NCBI GenBank assembly: GCA_020445415.1
Contig: JAGRGP010000087.1
Span: 1 to 61,989 of the forward strand
Source of the DNA: Gammaproteobacteria bacterium
Lineage (GTDB): Bacteria > Pseudomonadota > Gammaproteobacteria > Chromatiales > Chromatiaceae
Direction: 5' to 3'
Length of the DNA stretch: 61,989 bases
Made by a program: the position numbers and the translations under genes. The number at the start of each line of letters is the position of its first letter. The first letter of the stretch is position 1. This document shows positions 45,711 through 55,395 of the stretch, piece after piece. The notes beneath the pieces were generated by a model, which was not told the origin of the DNA, did no database searches, and saw only the letters and a program-made list of their open reading frames with translations.

Positions 45711-45914
45711 TTACTGAGGAACAACGTTGGTTGCGCTAAGCCCCTTCGGACCATTTTCGGTATCAAAGGTAACCTGCTGACCTTCAGCCAGGGATTTGAA
45801 GCCGCTTCCCTGGATAGCACTGTGGTGGACGAATACATCCTCACTGCCATCGGAGGGCGCGATAAAACCGTAGCCCTTGCTATCGTTGAACCATTTAACT
45901 TTGCCTGTTGCCAT
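45711..45914 (-). CDS. Cold-shock protein, CspA family
   Basis: 67 residues. A single cold-shock domain with RNP1 (KGYGFI) and RNP2 (VFVHHSAI), an RNA chaperone that melts structures in mRNA. Length is typical (66-70 residues). The 293 bp upstream hold no other gene and may contain the long leader usual for csp genes. Confidence 0.95.
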   Translation of the reverse strand: MATGKVKWFNDSKGYGFIAPSDGSEDVFVHHSAIQGSGFKSLAEGQQVTFDTENGPKGLSATNVVPQ

Positions 45915-46207
45915 TCTGCTTACCCATCAATTAGTTGTTGAACAATGTATAGCGTGCAGATCAAAACTGAGAAAGTACGGGAGGATTACTGCGTACACTG
46001 CGATGAACTCGCCGGAACTACCACAAGAAAAGACCGCCACACTCGAGAACCATATACTATAAACACATATGAATCCATGTTTTTTTTATAAATTTATCGC
46101 ATATCGGGACGCTAGCACAGTTTCCCCACTGTACGGCATGCCCCAATACGGAGTGGGCAACGATAAGACCTCCGCCAAGCAGCACCTCACCCACGCGTCA
46201 TTCGCCG
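45915..46207 (-). promoter_or_regulatory. csp upstream region
   Basis: 293 bp between the yaeH stop and the csp start, both on the minus strand. It probably contains the csp promoter and a long leader. No definite promoter or cold-box could be read, and no other gene is seen. Confidence 0.35.
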
Positions 46208-46591
46208 CTATTTGTCCAGAAGCCGGACATCAGCCCGCAGCTGCTCGAGTTTACGCTCAACAACCTTCTCCAGGTGGTCGATGTCGCTCAAAATCCGTTC
46301 TTTGACATCGCTGATACTGGCATCACGCCGGACGATTTGATCGAGCTCTCTGGCCGCCTTCAGCATGGTTGGAGAGATTTCACTGATCTCCTTGTATTCA
46401 CCCCGCCCGCTGTTGACCGGTATCACCTTGGTGGAGCGGCCGTGGCGAAATTTAATACTACGTGAGAGCAATTCTCCTTTACGGCGCCTGAAGTAAATCT
46501 TCAGGATATCCTCATCACCTTCCTGACGCAGCGTGTAGCGGTCAATAAGACCGATATCGGTAACTCCCATTTCCTGCAACGTTTCATACAT
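46208..46591 (-). CDS. yaeH: UPF0325 / DUF3461 family protein
   Basis: 127 residues. Closely matches E. coli YaeH in layout: it starts MYETL and carries IDRYTLRQEGDEDILKIYF, KFRHGR, EISPTMLKAARELDQI and a helical C-terminus with HLEKVVERKL. Conserved in Gammaproteobacteria, function not established. Confidence 0.9.
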   Translation of the reverse strand: MYETLQEMGVTDIGLIDRYTLRQEGDEDILKIYFRRRKGELLSRSIKFRHGRSTKVIPVNSGRGEYKEISEISPTMLKAARELDQIVRRDASISDVKERILSDIDHLEKVVERKLEQLRADVRLLDK

Positions 46592-46683
46592 AACCGAAAC
46601 ACCTTCCCCGGTTTGCGCCGGCCCGACGCATTTTCATTAAACAGCGAGTCTAGTGTAAACCCGGAAATGTTGGAAGATAGCGT

Positions 46684-48153
46684 TCAGGAAACCGGCAGTG
46701 TGAATACGATAACGGCACCCCGGGGGACATCCCGCTCGGCCCAGATCGTCCCTCCCTGCAGTTCGATGATTCTCCTTGCAATGGCTAGCCCTAGGCCCGC
46801 ATGCCTGCCAGATTCCACTTGACCCCTGACCTGGTAGAAGGGATCGAAGATGTGGTCGATATCGGCGGAGGCAATACCCTTGCCACTATCTCGCACGGCA
46901 ATTTTCACCTGCTCGCCGTCCCGGGTAAGTTCGAGGAAAATGGCGCCGCCCCGGGGCGTGTGGGAAAAGGCGTTTTCGATGAGATTTTCCAAAACCCGTT
47001 CCGTAAGCCCGATATCGGCATTGACGAATGGCAGCGGCCCGGGCGTTATCATTTCTAGCCCGACAGACTCGCGGCTGGCCATCAATTGATATTTCTGAAC
47101 CACGTCCTGCACAAGCTCCGCCGGTGAAAATGCCTCTGGCCTGGGTAGGGTCTCCCGAGCTTCCAGCGCGGCCAGTTCAAACAGTTCATCCAGCAATCGT
47201 GAAAGGCGCCGGCTCTGGCGCAGGGCCGTGGCAAGATACTCCTCCCGCTCCGCGGCGGAAAGGTCATCGCCTTTCAGAGACAGTGATTCCAGGTAGCCTT
47301 GCATCGACGTGAGGGGCGTACGGAGATCGTGAGAAACCTGGGCCACCAATCTGCGGCGCAGACTGTCCTGGCTCTTGAGCTGGTGCAACTGATCTTGAAT
47401 ACGTACCGCCATCCGCTCAAATGTGATCCCCAGGCCATCGACCTCGTCACCATCATCATCTTTATAGCCGCCATCCGCCGGCAGCAGGGCGAAGTCATTC
47501 CTATTGAAACCTTCCATCCGTGTCGATAACTGGCGTAAACGGCGAGTCAGTAGACGAAACAGCAACAGCCCGGCCAACAATCCGAACCCGAGGCTCGCGA
47601 CCACCGACCAACCGCTGAGACGCAGCAAGAAGCTCTCCCGAGCCACCTTGTCGGCGGCCTCGAATTCTTCACCGCTCAGGACCACATAAAGGTAGCCTTC
47701 CGGATGCTCCGTAGAGGGAACCGGTGTGACGGAGAACGCCTTTTGCCGATCATGACTACGCGGATCGTCACCCAGCAGTATCCTTCCACCGTCTTCCCGA
47801 ATGAAGGCTTCGATCGGTTCCAACGATACCCGTCGCCGCTTGACTTTTCCCGGGTCGGCGGAATATGAAAGGATATTTCCTTTCCGGTCGAGCAGATAGA
47901 TCTCAATACTAGGATTGATGACCATGTACTGCTGAAAGGTCTCCTTTAACGCCGCTTCGTCAATTCTCCCTTCCGCTACCAAATTGCGATCGGCCACGAG
48001 ATTTTGGGCGAGATCCCGATTTAACTGCAGATTGACCTGATCCAGATAATGGCGAATCGCCGAATTGCTAATCAAGGCATACAGCACTGCCACCAGTGCA
48101 AACAACACCACCAGCACTACCGCCATTCGCGCATAGAGTGTCTTTGGAATCAT
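46684..48153 (-). CDS. Sensor histidine kinase of a Met-rich-protein-linked system
   Basis: 489 residues. Transmembrane helices at about residues 10-30 and 175-200 enclose a periplasmic domain, followed by HAMP (LSTRMEGFNRNDF), His-phosphotransfer (QVSHDLRTPL) and ATPase parts (LIENAFSHTPRGG, GLGLAIARRI). Start overlaps the response regulator stop (ATGA). Likely senses a metal or envelope signal, to judge from its neighbour. Confidence 0.92.
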   Translation of the reverse strand: MIPKTLYARMAVVLVVLFALVAVLYALISNSAIRHYLDQVNLQLNRDLAQNLVADRNLVAEGRIDEAALKETFQQYMVINPSIEIYLLDRKGNILSYSADPGKVKRRRVSLEPIEAFIREDGGRILLGDDPRSHDRQKAFSVTPVPSTEHPEGYLYVVLSGEEFEAADKVARESFLLRLSGWSVVASLGFGLLAGLLLFRLLTRRLRQLSTRMEGFNRNDFALLPADGGYKDDDGDEVDGLGITFERMAVRIQDQLHQLKSQDSLRRRLVAQVSHDLRTPLTSMQGYLESLSLKGDDLSAAEREEYLATALRQSRRLSRLLDELFELAALEARETLPRPEAFSPAELVQDVVQKYQLMASRESVGLEMITPGPLPFVNADIGLTERVLENLIENAFSHTPRGGAIFLELTRDGEQVKIAVRDSGKGIASADIDHIFDPFYQVRGQVESGRHAGLGLAIARRIIELQGGTIWAERDVPRGAVIVFTLPVS

Positions 48154-48857
48154 CGCTCGGCAAATTTATAACCCACACCCCAGACCGTCAGGATATACCG
48201 TGGATCAGCGGCATCTTGTTCGATCTTTGAACGCAGCCTGTTGATATGGGTATTCACGGTATGCTCGTAACCGTCGTGGTTGTATCCCCACACCCGGTCC
48301 AATAACTGCGCCCGGCTGTATACCCGTCCCGGGTTGCGGGCAAAGAACAGCAGCAGATCAAATTCCCTGGCGGTCAACTCCACTTTCCGCCCGTCGACGG
48401 TCACCCGATGTCTGTCCGGATCCACAGTCAGCCCCCCGTATACAACGGAGTTGGTGGGCGCGCTCGACTCGACGGCCGCCAGTGCCAGCGCGTCAACCCG
48501 GCGAAACAACGCGCGTACCCGGGCCTTCAGCTCGGGGATGCTGAAGGGCTTGGTAAGGTAGTCATCGGCCCCGAGTTCAAGTCCCAATACCCTGTCGAGT
48601 TCCGTGGACTTAGCGGTGAGCATCAGAATAGGAACGTATCCTCCCCCGCCTCTCAGCTCACGGCACACGGACAGGCCATCTCGGCCGGGTAACATCACAT
48701 CCAGTACCACCAGGTCATAGTTACCTTCCCGGAAAGACTGCAACCCCAGCTCTCCGTCTGCAACGATATCGCATTCACAATCGATATCGTGCAGGTGGAG
48801 CTGTACCAGCCGGGCGATGTCCGGATCATCTTCGATGATCAGAACTTTCCTGGCCAT
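48150..48857 (-). CDS. OmpR-family response regulator
   Basis: 235 residues. Receiver domain with EDDPD, phospho-acceptor Asp in VVLDVMLPG and Lys in LTKPFS; C-terminal winged helix with VNTHINRLRSKIE and VWGVGYKFAE. Located 7 bp after the Met-rich protein gene in the same direction and overlapping the kinase gene, so the three form one operon. Confidence 0.93.
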   Translation of the reverse strand: MARKVLIIEDDPDIARLVQLHLHDIDCECDIVADGELGLQSFREGNYDLVVLDVMLPGRDGLSVCRELRGGGGYVPILMLTAKSTELDRVLGLELGADDYLTKPFSIPELKARVRALFRRVDALALAAVESSAPTNSVVYGGLTVDPDRHRVTVDGRKVELTAREFDLLLFFARNPGRVYSRAQLLDRVWGYNHDGYEHTVNTHINRLRSKIEQDAADPRYILTVWGVGYKFAER

Positions 48858-48864
48858 GGTCCCA

Positions 48865-49194
48865 TCATTTCTTCATCTCGGAGCCCATCATGGACTTCCC
48901 TTCCTTTGACATTTCCTGCATATCCGCTTTCTCCATAGTCTCATCCATTTTCTTCATGCCCTGCTTCTCCATGGACATCTTCTCGTCCTCCATCATGCCA
49001 TCCTTTTTCATTTCATGCCCATCGGACATCTCCGATTTCATGGAGTTATCCATCGTCTTGGCAGATTCCTTCATCATCGTATCCGCTACCGTGAACGGTG
49101 CGGCGAAGAGCAGCGCTACCATAGCTGCCGCGGATACTGCGACCAGCCGGCGGCCCGCTGAGGAACAGAGTTTCAAGGTCATTTCATTTTTCAT
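48865..49194 (-). CDS. Exported Met/Lys/Glu-rich protein
   Basis: 109 residues from ATG 49194, supported by GGAG 8 bases upstream. A signal peptide (about residues 1-38) is followed by a low-complexity part with about 20 Met and many Lys/Glu, often in MxK or DEM units, like proteins annotated as pentapeptide MXKDX repeats. Met-rich periplasmic proteins can bind Cu(I) or Ag(I), or act as oxidant sinks; neither is proven here. First gene of an operon with a two-component system. Confidence 0.75.
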   Translation of the reverse strand: MKNEMTLKLCSSAGRRLVAVSAAAMVALLFAAPFTVADTMMKESAKTMDNSMKSEMSDGHEMKKDGMMEDEKMSMEKQGMKKMDETMEKADMQEMSKEGKSMMGSEMKK

Positions 49195-49320
49195 GGCGTT
49201 CTCCAGATTGTCATTGTCGAGGTGGCTACCTCAGGGTCTATTAGGCGCACGACAATTCATCCGGAGATCACGAATTCCTAAACAATTTATAACAGCCTGG
49301 CGTATCTCCCTATGTTTCCC

Positions 49321-51699
49321 CTAGGCCATCTCCTCGGAGGTGCTACTCAATTGAGCCGCGGCAACCACCGCCTGGCCCAGCGATAATCCGCCGTCATTGG
49401 CGGGAACACGCGCCGGGCTCAATACCGTCAACCCCCGTTCCGCCAAACGTTTGATCAGCCCTTCCAGCAGCAGCCGATTCTGGAACACACCTCCACCCAA
49501 CACAACGCTGGATACTCGCTGCTCATCGCAAATCTCAGCAACCACAGACTCAACCAGGGCGCAAATCCCCTGATGGAAACGGGCAGCGATCAAACCAAGA
49601 TGCATGCCCCGCCGAAGGTCTTCTAAAAGCGTTCGCCAAAGTGATTCGAAACCGATCACTCGCAAGCCCTGTCGAGGCCGTTGCACGTCAAACGGATAGG
49701 CCCCATCGCGTTGTCCCAGAAAAAAGGGGGTGGCCAGTGACTCTAGCTCCATCGCTGCCTGGCCTTCAAAGTCCTGGCGATCCCGGCAGATACCCAGAGC
49801 AGCGGCCACGGCATCGAATAAGCGGCCACAGGAGGAGGCCGGTGGACAGTTTATCCCTCGTTCCATCATGGTATCGAGGGTGCCCAGCGGTTGGCTGCGC
49901 AGATAACGGACAATCTCCAACCCGGCATAGTGGCGGGTCACCCATTCCCACCCCAAGAGCTGGGATAAGTGGGCATAGCAATTTCGCCAGGGTTCGCGCA
50001 TGGCCTGCGCACCTCCCAGCAGGGGCATTGGCTGGAGGTGCCCTAGGCGCCGAAAACCCCGGTAATCGGCTAACAGAAACTCACCTCCCCAGAAGGTGCC
50101 GTCATCCCCCTGGCCCAGGCCGTCCAACGCCACGCCCACTACCGGCGGCGTAGCCAAGGGCAGACCATGCTCGGCCATGCAAGCCGCAATATGGGCATGA
50201 TGATGTTGGACGCCAATCAGACTCAGCTCCCGCTCTGCCGCCAGTGTCCCCCCCAGTTTCGAGGCAAGGTATTCGGGATGAAGATCAACCGCGATCGCCT
50301 GGGGGCGGTGCTGAAACAGGTCCAGATAGAGCGCGAGATTGCGGCGATAGTCCTGGTAGGTTGCCGCATTCTCCAGGTCACCCATATGCTGCGAGAGGAT
50401 CGCCCGCCTTTGCTGGAGCATGCAAAAGGTACTCTTCAACTCCCCGCCCATGGCGAGAAGTTGTCGGTCGCCATCAAACCCCGGGGGCAAGGCAACCGGT
50501 GCCGGCGCATAACCCCTAGCCCGCCGCAGTATCCGCGGACTGCCAGCCATTACCCGGGTTACCGAGTCATCCAAGCGGTTGACGATTTCCCGATCGTGGA
50601 GTAGCAAATAATCGGCAATCTTTTCTAGCCTGTTCCGAGCATCCCGGTTTTTGGTGCATTGGGGTTCGTCACTGCGATTGCCCGACGTCAGTACAATCGG
50701 CCCCTCCAATGCCGCCATCAGGAGATGATGCAATGGCGTATAGGGAAGCATGAAACCCAAGGTCTGTTGACCTGGCGCGACCCCCTCCGCGACCGGCTCG
50801 CCCTCCGCGTCTACGATTACAATGGGTGCGGGAATTGCGCGAAGAAGCTGCTCCTCTTGGATGCCGATACGGGCATATCGTCTAACCATCGTCAGATCCC
50901 GCGCCATCAACGCGAATGCCTTGTGGTAACGGTGCTTACGGCGCCTGAGTCGGTTGACGGCCTCCCCGTTGCAGGCATCACAGGCCAGATGGATGCCCCC
51001 GATCCCCTTGATCGCCAAGATCTCCCCGCAGGCAATCAAACGGGCCGCCTCCCGAAGCGGATCCTCATCACTGTCGGGAGGTGACACAGGGGAACCAGCG
51101 GCTTCCAACCAGATCTGGGGCCCACACACCGGGCAGGCGTTCGGCTGAGCGTGGAAGCGGCGGTCGCTGGGCTCGTTATACTCCGCCAGACAGGCGGAGC
51201 ACATGGTAAAGCTGGACATACTGGTGTTGCCGCGGTCATAAGGGATGGCTTGTACGATCGAGAGCCTGGGGCCGCAATGGGTACAATTGGTGAATGGATA
51301 ACGATACCGCCGGTCGGCGGGATCACCTACCTCGGAAAGGCAAGTATCACAGGTAGCGGCATCGGGCGTGACATCGGTCCTGGCCTCTCCCGCGGTACTG
51401 GTACGGATCACAAACCCCCGGCCCGGCCCGCAACCGGTCAGTGGTTCCCGATCTATCCCGTCGATGGTCGCCAGCGGTGGACACTCCCGGGACAGTCCCG
51501 AGACAAACGCCTCCAGATTAGCCGCTGTACCCCAGACCTCGATAACCACTCCTGTTGGATCGTTCCACACCGCCCCCAGCAAATTCAAGGCATTCGCCAA
51601 TTTCCAGACCGTGGGACGAAATCCGACGCCCTGTACGGTTCCGCGAACCCTTATTCGTTGGCCGATCATGCCATGAGAAAGCGAAGGTCCCGATTCCAT
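49321..51699 (-). CDS. hypF: Carbamoyltransferase HypF
   Basis: 792 residues. Makes the thiocarbamate that HypE converts to the cyanide ligands of [NiFe]-hydrogenase. Domains in order: acylphosphatase-like (RVRGTVQGVGFRPTVW), two zinc-finger CxxC groups (CDTCLSEV, CTHCGP, CSACLAEY, CPVCGP), a YrdC-like ATP domain (IKGIGGIHLACDA), and the carbamoyltransferase with HHHAHIAACMAEHG and VLGGGVFQNRLLLEGL. Start 51699 is chosen for GGAG upstream; ATG 51669 is possible. No other hyp or hydrogenase structural gene lies in this window. Confidence 0.93.
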   Translation of the reverse strand: MESGPSLSHGMIGQRIRVRGTVQGVGFRPTVWKLANALNLLGAVWNDPTGVVIEVWGTAANLEAFVSGLSRECPPLATIDGIDREPLTGCGPGRGFVIRTSTAGEARTDVTPDAATCDTCLSEVGDPADRRYRYPFTNCTHCGPRLSIVQAIPYDRGNTSMSSFTMCSACLAEYNEPSDRRFHAQPNACPVCGPQIWLEAAGSPVSPPDSDEDPLREAARLIACGEILAIKGIGGIHLACDACNGEAVNRLRRRKHRYHKAFALMARDLTMVRRYARIGIQEEQLLRAIPAPIVIVDAEGEPVAEGVAPGQQTLGFMLPYTPLHHLLMAALEGPIVLTSGNRSDEPQCTKNRDARNRLEKIADYLLLHDREIVNRLDDSVTRVMAGSPRILRRARGYAPAPVALPPGFDGDRQLLAMGGELKSTFCMLQQRRAILSQHMGDLENAATYQDYRRNLALYLDLFQHRPQAIAVDLHPEYLASKLGGTLAAERELSLIGVQHHHAHIAACMAEHGLPLATPPVVGVALDGLGQGDDGTFWGGEFLLADYRGFRRLGHLQPMPLLGGAQAMREPWRNCYAHLSQLLGWEWVTRHYAGLEIVRYLRSQPLGTLDTMMERGINCPPASSCGRLFDAVAAALGICRDRQDFEGQAAMELESLATPFFLGQRDGAYPFDVQRPRQGLRVIGFESLWRTLLEDLRRGMHLGLIAARFHQGICALVESVVAEICDEQRVSSVVLGGGVFQNRLLLEGLIKRLAERGLTVLSPARVPANDGGLSLGQAVVAAAQLSSTSEEMA

Positions 51700-51784
51700 C
51701 TATCACTGGCTCCGGATATCAGCACCGGCACGCTCTGGCCACTCAAGTCATTCCCGAATCCCGCAAAACGCACCCGGGGGATCC

Positions 51785-52390
51785 TCATGCCGGCTTTTCC
51801 GCCACCAGCATGGCGATATCTCGGCATCCCCTGCGCGGGTCTCCCAACCTACCCTCATCCCGGTATACCCTGGGCCGCAGAGATCGAAACAACTCCAACA
51901 ATTCGCCCGCACCGAGCCGATATTCAGGGTTGGACGGGCCCATCGCGGATACCGCGTCACGGGCGAAGGTCTGGTAGAAGAGAAGCCCCCCAGGGCGCAA
52001 TGCCTGAACGATCGGCGATACCAGGCAGCGCTCGAGAAAAAAGCTGACGACGATTATGTCGAAAGTGGCAGGCCGCGGTGGCTGGTCAATCACATCCCGG
52101 CACTCGGCAATCAACTCCACGCCCGCTTCGCGAGCAGCCCTTTCCACAACGGCAATCGCCTCGGGAGAGAAGTCCCATGCCCGGACCCTCATACCCTGCT
52201 GCGCCAACAGGATGGCATTGGCACCCCGGCCGCAAGCGAGGTCCAAGGCATCGCTACCAGTCTCAGGCAGCAAATGTAAGTTTTGTTCTAATACTTCGGC
52301 AATCCGCCCGCTGTCGCTTGCCTGCCGGTGCCGCCTATCCCACTTGTCGATCAGTTCCCGGCGAGCGTCCAAGGCACCATTAGCAGCCAT
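51785..52390 (-). CDS. SAM-dependent methyltransferase, TehB-like
   Basis: 201 residues. Class I methyltransferase with the SAM-binding motif LDLACGRGANAILLAQ, the acidic turn AWDFSPEAI and the post-motif LVSPIVQALRPGG. Similar to TehB/thiopurine-type methyltransferases. It overlaps the metZ stop by 11 bases, indicating the same operon. Substrate unknown. Confidence 0.85.
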   Translation of the reverse strand: MAANGALDARRELIDKWDRRHRQASDSGRIAEVLEQNLHLLPETGSDALDLACGRGANAILLAQQGMRVRAWDFSPEAIAVVERAAREAGVELIAECRDVIDQPPRPATFDIIVVSFFLERCLVSPIVQALRPGGLLFYQTFARDAVSAMGPSNPEYRLGAGELLELFRSLRPRVYRDEGRLGDPRRGCRDIAMLVAEKPA

Positions 52391-53567
52391 TCAGCCCCCG
52401 TGCCAGATCCTCCTGGATATCCTCGACATCTTCCAGTCCCACGGCGATACGAACCAATCCGTCGCGGATACCGGCGGCCTTTTTCTCGTCATCCGAAAGA
52501 CGCCCATGGGTCGTGGTACCCGGGTGGGTTATCGTAGTCTTGGTATCACCCAGATTAGCGGTGATCGAAATCATCCGGGTCTCGTCGATCAGCCGCCACG
52601 CGGCCGGCCGGCCGCCGCGCACCTCGAACGATACGATACCTCCGGCAGCCCGTTGCTGGCTGAGCGCCAATTCATGCTGAGGGTGGTCTTCCAGTCCCGG
52701 ATAGTACACCCGCTCGACGCCGGGATGATCCCTTAGCCAGTGGGCCAGGCGTGCCGCTCCCTCCGAATGGGCCAACATGCGCAATTGCAGAGTCTCCAGT
52801 CCCTTGAGAAACACCCAGGCATTGAAAGGACTCATCGTGGCGCCTGCGGTGCGTAGCACGCCGAACACCTCTTCACCCACATGGTGGTGGTTGCCCACCA
52901 CCGCGCCGCCTACGCACCGTCCCTGACCGTCCAGGTACTTGGTCGCCGAATGAACCGTGATATCCGCGCCCAGTGTCAGCGGTCTCTGCAGTGCGGGCGT
53001 GCAAAAACAATTGTCCACCACCAGCAGGCAATCATGAGCATGGGCAAGTGCCGCCAGGGCCTTCAAATCGGCAACTTCGGTAAGGGGATTGGAGGGTGTC
53101 TCGAGAAACAACATCCGGGTGCTCGGACAAATGGCGCGCTGCCAGGCATCCATATCATTCAGGGGCACAAATGTGTGGCTGATACCGTATCGGGTCAGAT
53201 ATTTGTCAAACAGCACATTGGTGGTGCCAAAGATACTCCTCGAGGAGACCAAATGGTCGCCGGACCGCAGCACAGCCATGCATACCGCAAGGATCGCGGC
53301 CATACCCGAAGCAGTAGCGACACAGGCTTCCCCTCCCTCCATAGCCGCCAGGCGCTCCTCGAACATCTGAACCGTGGGATTGGTGAAGCGTGAATAGATA
53401 TTGCCTGGCTCGTCTCCTGAAAAGCGGGCTGCCGCCTGAGCCGCACTGGAAAACACAAAGCTTGACGTGGTAAAGATGGGCTCGGAGTGTTCACCCTCGC
53501 CGGTGCGGTGGTGGCCGGTGCGTACCGCACGGGTAGCCAACCCCCAATGTTCCTGATCCTGTTTCAT
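52380..53567 (-). CDS. metZ: O-succinylhomoserine sulfhydrylase
   Basis: 395 residues. A PLP enzyme of the Cys/Met metabolism family that makes homocysteine from O-succinylhomoserine and sulfide in direct sulfhydrylation. The PLP Lys lies in HSATKYLDGQGR; TASGMAAILA and the substrate-binding ETPSNPLTEV block are present. The purF-metZ arrangement agrees with Pseudomonas-type gene order. A possible structured leader lies upstream. Alternative, cystathionine gamma-synthase, is less likely by context. Confidence 0.9.
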   Translation of the reverse strand: MKQDQEHWGLATRAVRTGHHRTGEGEHSEPIFTTSSFVFSSAAQAAARFSGDEPGNIYSRFTNPTVQMFEERLAAMEGGEACVATASGMAAILAVCMAVLRSGDHLVSSRSIFGTTNVLFDKYLTRYGISHTFVPLNDMDAWQRAICPSTRMLFLETPSNPLTEVADLKALAALAHAHDCLLVVDNCFCTPALQRPLTLGADITVHSATKYLDGQGRCVGGAVVGNHHHVGEEVFGVLRTAGATMSPFNAWVFLKGLETLQLRMLAHSEGAARLAHWLRDHPGVERVYYPGLEDHPQHELALSQQRAAGGIVSFEVRGGRPAAWRLIDETRMISITANLGDTKTTITHPGTTTHGRLSDDEKKAAGIRDGLVRIAVGLEDVEDIQEDLARGLNGC

Positions 53568-53591
53568 GGCACCTCATACCTGACTGATTCG

Positions 53592-53708
53592 GTCTCAGGC
53601 ATTCAGGCTCCCCTGGGGCGCTACCGGGAATAAAGAAACCTGCCCGGCAACAACCAAAGCAGGGACCTCTGCTTTAGCGGAACTTGTAATGCGCCCGCAA
53701 TCTGAGAC
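53592..53708 (-). ncRNA. Candidate structured leader RNA upstream of metZ
   Basis: Nested complementary segments lie between purF and metZ: an outer stem 53592-53598 (GTCTCAG) with 53702-53708 (CTGAGAC); a second stem 53616-53621 (GGGCGC) with 53691-53696 (GCGCCC); and two inner hairpins, CCGGG 53624-53628 with CCCGG 53643-53647, and AAAGCAG 53656-53662 with CTGCTTT 53669-53675. Together they form a compact multi-branched fold. It does not match a riboswitch I recognise. A methionine- or SAM-responsive leader is conceivable but unproven; the minus strand is assumed because metZ follows. Confidence 0.45.
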
Positions 53709-53710
53709 AA

Positions 53711-53737
53711 ATCGGCGCAGTGCTTATCGCTGCCGAT
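53711..53737 (-). terminator. Possible purF 3' hairpin
   Basis: ATCGGC (53711-53716) and GCCGAT (53732-53737) pair, extended by an AG/CT pair across a two-base bulge. On the minus strand it lies about 48 bases after the purF stop and is followed by TTTGT. It may be a partial terminator before the metZ leader. Confidence 0.4.
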
Positions 53738-53784
53738 TGTAGCAGGTTCAACCGGTTGCGCGTCAACGGAATATACCCCGTCAC

Positions 53785-55311
53785 CTACAGATTGCTATGC
53801 AGTGCCAATACCGATTCGGTCTCCTCTTCGGACTCCTCGTCACGGGCCTGGCGAGAGCTATCATTTCGCAGCAATTGGAGTTGTTCCAGATAGTGGTGGC
53901 TGACATCGCCGGTCACGTATTCGCCGTCAAACACCGACGTATCGAATCGTTCCACTTTCGACTTACCCTTTTTCCCCACGGCATTGATTAGATCTTCCAG
54001 ATCCTGGAACACCAGCCGGTCCGCTCCGATAATCGCCTGCACCTCCTCTTCCGTCCTGCCATGAGCCACCAATTCACTGGCCGCCGGCATATCGATACCA
54101 TAGACATTGGGATAGCGCACTGGAGGCGCGGCCGAGGCAAAATAGACTTTCCGGGCTCCCGAATCCCTAGCCATCTGCACAATCTGCTGAGAGGTGGTAC
54201 CGCGTACAATGGAATCATCCACCAGCAGAACGTTCTTCCCCCGGAACTCGGACTCAATGGCATTTAACTTCTGCCGCACCGATTTCTTCCGATGCTGCTG
54301 CCCGGGCATGATAAAGGTCCGTCCGATATAGCGGTTCTTGATAAACCCTTCCGTATACTTGAGCCCCAGACAATTGGCCAATTCCAACGCGGCGGTACGG
54401 CTGGTATCGGGAATCGGCACGACCACATCAATGTCATGGTTTGGCCAAACCCGCTGAATCTTCTTGGCCAATCGGTCTCCCATACGAGACCTGGCTTTGT
54501 GCACAAAGATATTGTCGATGATGGAATCGGGACGGGCAAAATACACAAACTCGAAGACACACGGGGAAAGAATCGGGTTCGCGGCGCATTGGAATTTATG
54601 CAGTTTTCCCTCCATGTCGATATAGACGACCTCACCTGGCTGCACATCATCCAGCATCTCGAAGTCTTGGGCGTCGAGGGCCACGCTTTCCGAAGCGATC
54701 ATATATTCCACACCGCGTGGAGTCTCGCGCCTGCCGTACACCAACGGACGAATGCCAAAGGGATCGCGAAATCCAAGCAATCCATTTCCATTGATCATCG
54801 CCACAGCCGCGTAACCGCCACGGCAGCGCCGATGGACGGCGGCCACCGCCTTGAACACATCCTGAGCTTCGATGCGCATCTTGCCCAAGACCTGCAGTTC
54901 GTGGGCAAATATATTGAGCAGTATTTCGGAGTCGGAAGAGGTGTTGATGTGGCGCAGATCCTCCCGATAGAGATCCTGCTTGAGTTCCTCGGCATTGGTG
55001 AGATTACCGTTGTGGGCGAGCGTAACCCCGTAGGGGGAGTTGACATAAAAGGGCTGGGCTTCTGCTGACGAGGAACAACCCGCGGTAGGATAGCGGACGT
55101 GGGCAATGCCCATATCCCCTTTCAAGTCGAGCATGTGCTTAGTGCGGAAGACATCCCTGGCCAACCCATTGTCTTTCCTCAGATGAAGCCTCCGCCCTTC
55201 AAGGGTAACCATGCCCGCAGCATCCTGTCCACGGTGCTGCAGCACCAGCAGGGCGTCATAAAGCGCCTGATTAACCGGGCCACGGCCGAAGATTCCGACA
55301 ATCCCACACAT
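53785..55311 (-). CDS. purF: Amidophosphoribosyltransferase
   Basis: 508 residues. First committed step of purine synthesis: glutamine plus PRPP gives phosphoribosylamine. The N-terminal nucleophile Cys2 is directly after the start Met (MCGIVGIFG) with no propeptide. The glutaminase domain ends about residue 240, and the phosphoribosyltransferase domain has [18 protein letters not shown]. Follows cvpA in the same direction, as in E. coli. Confidence 0.96.
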   Translation of the reverse strand: MCGIVGIFGRGPVNQALYDALLVLQHRGQDAAGMVTLEGRRLHLRKDNGLARDVFRTKHMLDLKGDMGIAHVRYPTAGCSSSAEAQPFYVNSPYGVTLAHNGNLTNAEELKQDLYREDLRHINTSSDSEILLNIFAHELQVLGKMRIEAQDVFKAVAAVHRRCRGGYAAVAMINGNGLLGFRDPFGIRPLVYGRRETPRGVEYMIASESVALDAQDFEMLDDVQPGEVVYIDMEGKLHKFQCAANPILSPCVFEFVYFARPDSIIDNIFVHKARSRMGDRLAKKIQRVWPNHDIDVVVPIPDTSRTAALELANCLGLKYTEGFIKNRYIGRTFIMPGQQHRKKSVRQKLNAIESEFRGKNVLLVDDSIVRGTTSQQIVQMARDSGARKVYFASAAPPVRYPNVYGIDMPAASELVAHGRTEEEVQAIIGADRLVFQDLEDLINAVGKKGKSKVERFDTSVFDGEYVTGDVSHHYLEQLQLLRNDSSRQARDEESEEETESVLALHSNL

Positions 55312-55395
55312 ATCCGAACGTCTCCAGACTATCCTGATATTTTGCTCTCCCGGTTCCGGATAACCTTCTCTATCCGGACGCGGATTAGAATGACT

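Noticed and set aside
51785-51960. Alternative gene antisense to the 3' end of the methyltransferase
   Set aside because: The methyltransferase frame has clear family motifs; the antisense frames do not.
53592-53708. TPP, cobalamin or SAM-I riboswitch in front of metZ
   Set aside because: Diagnostic conserved segments of these classes could not be found, so only an unclassified structured leader is reported.
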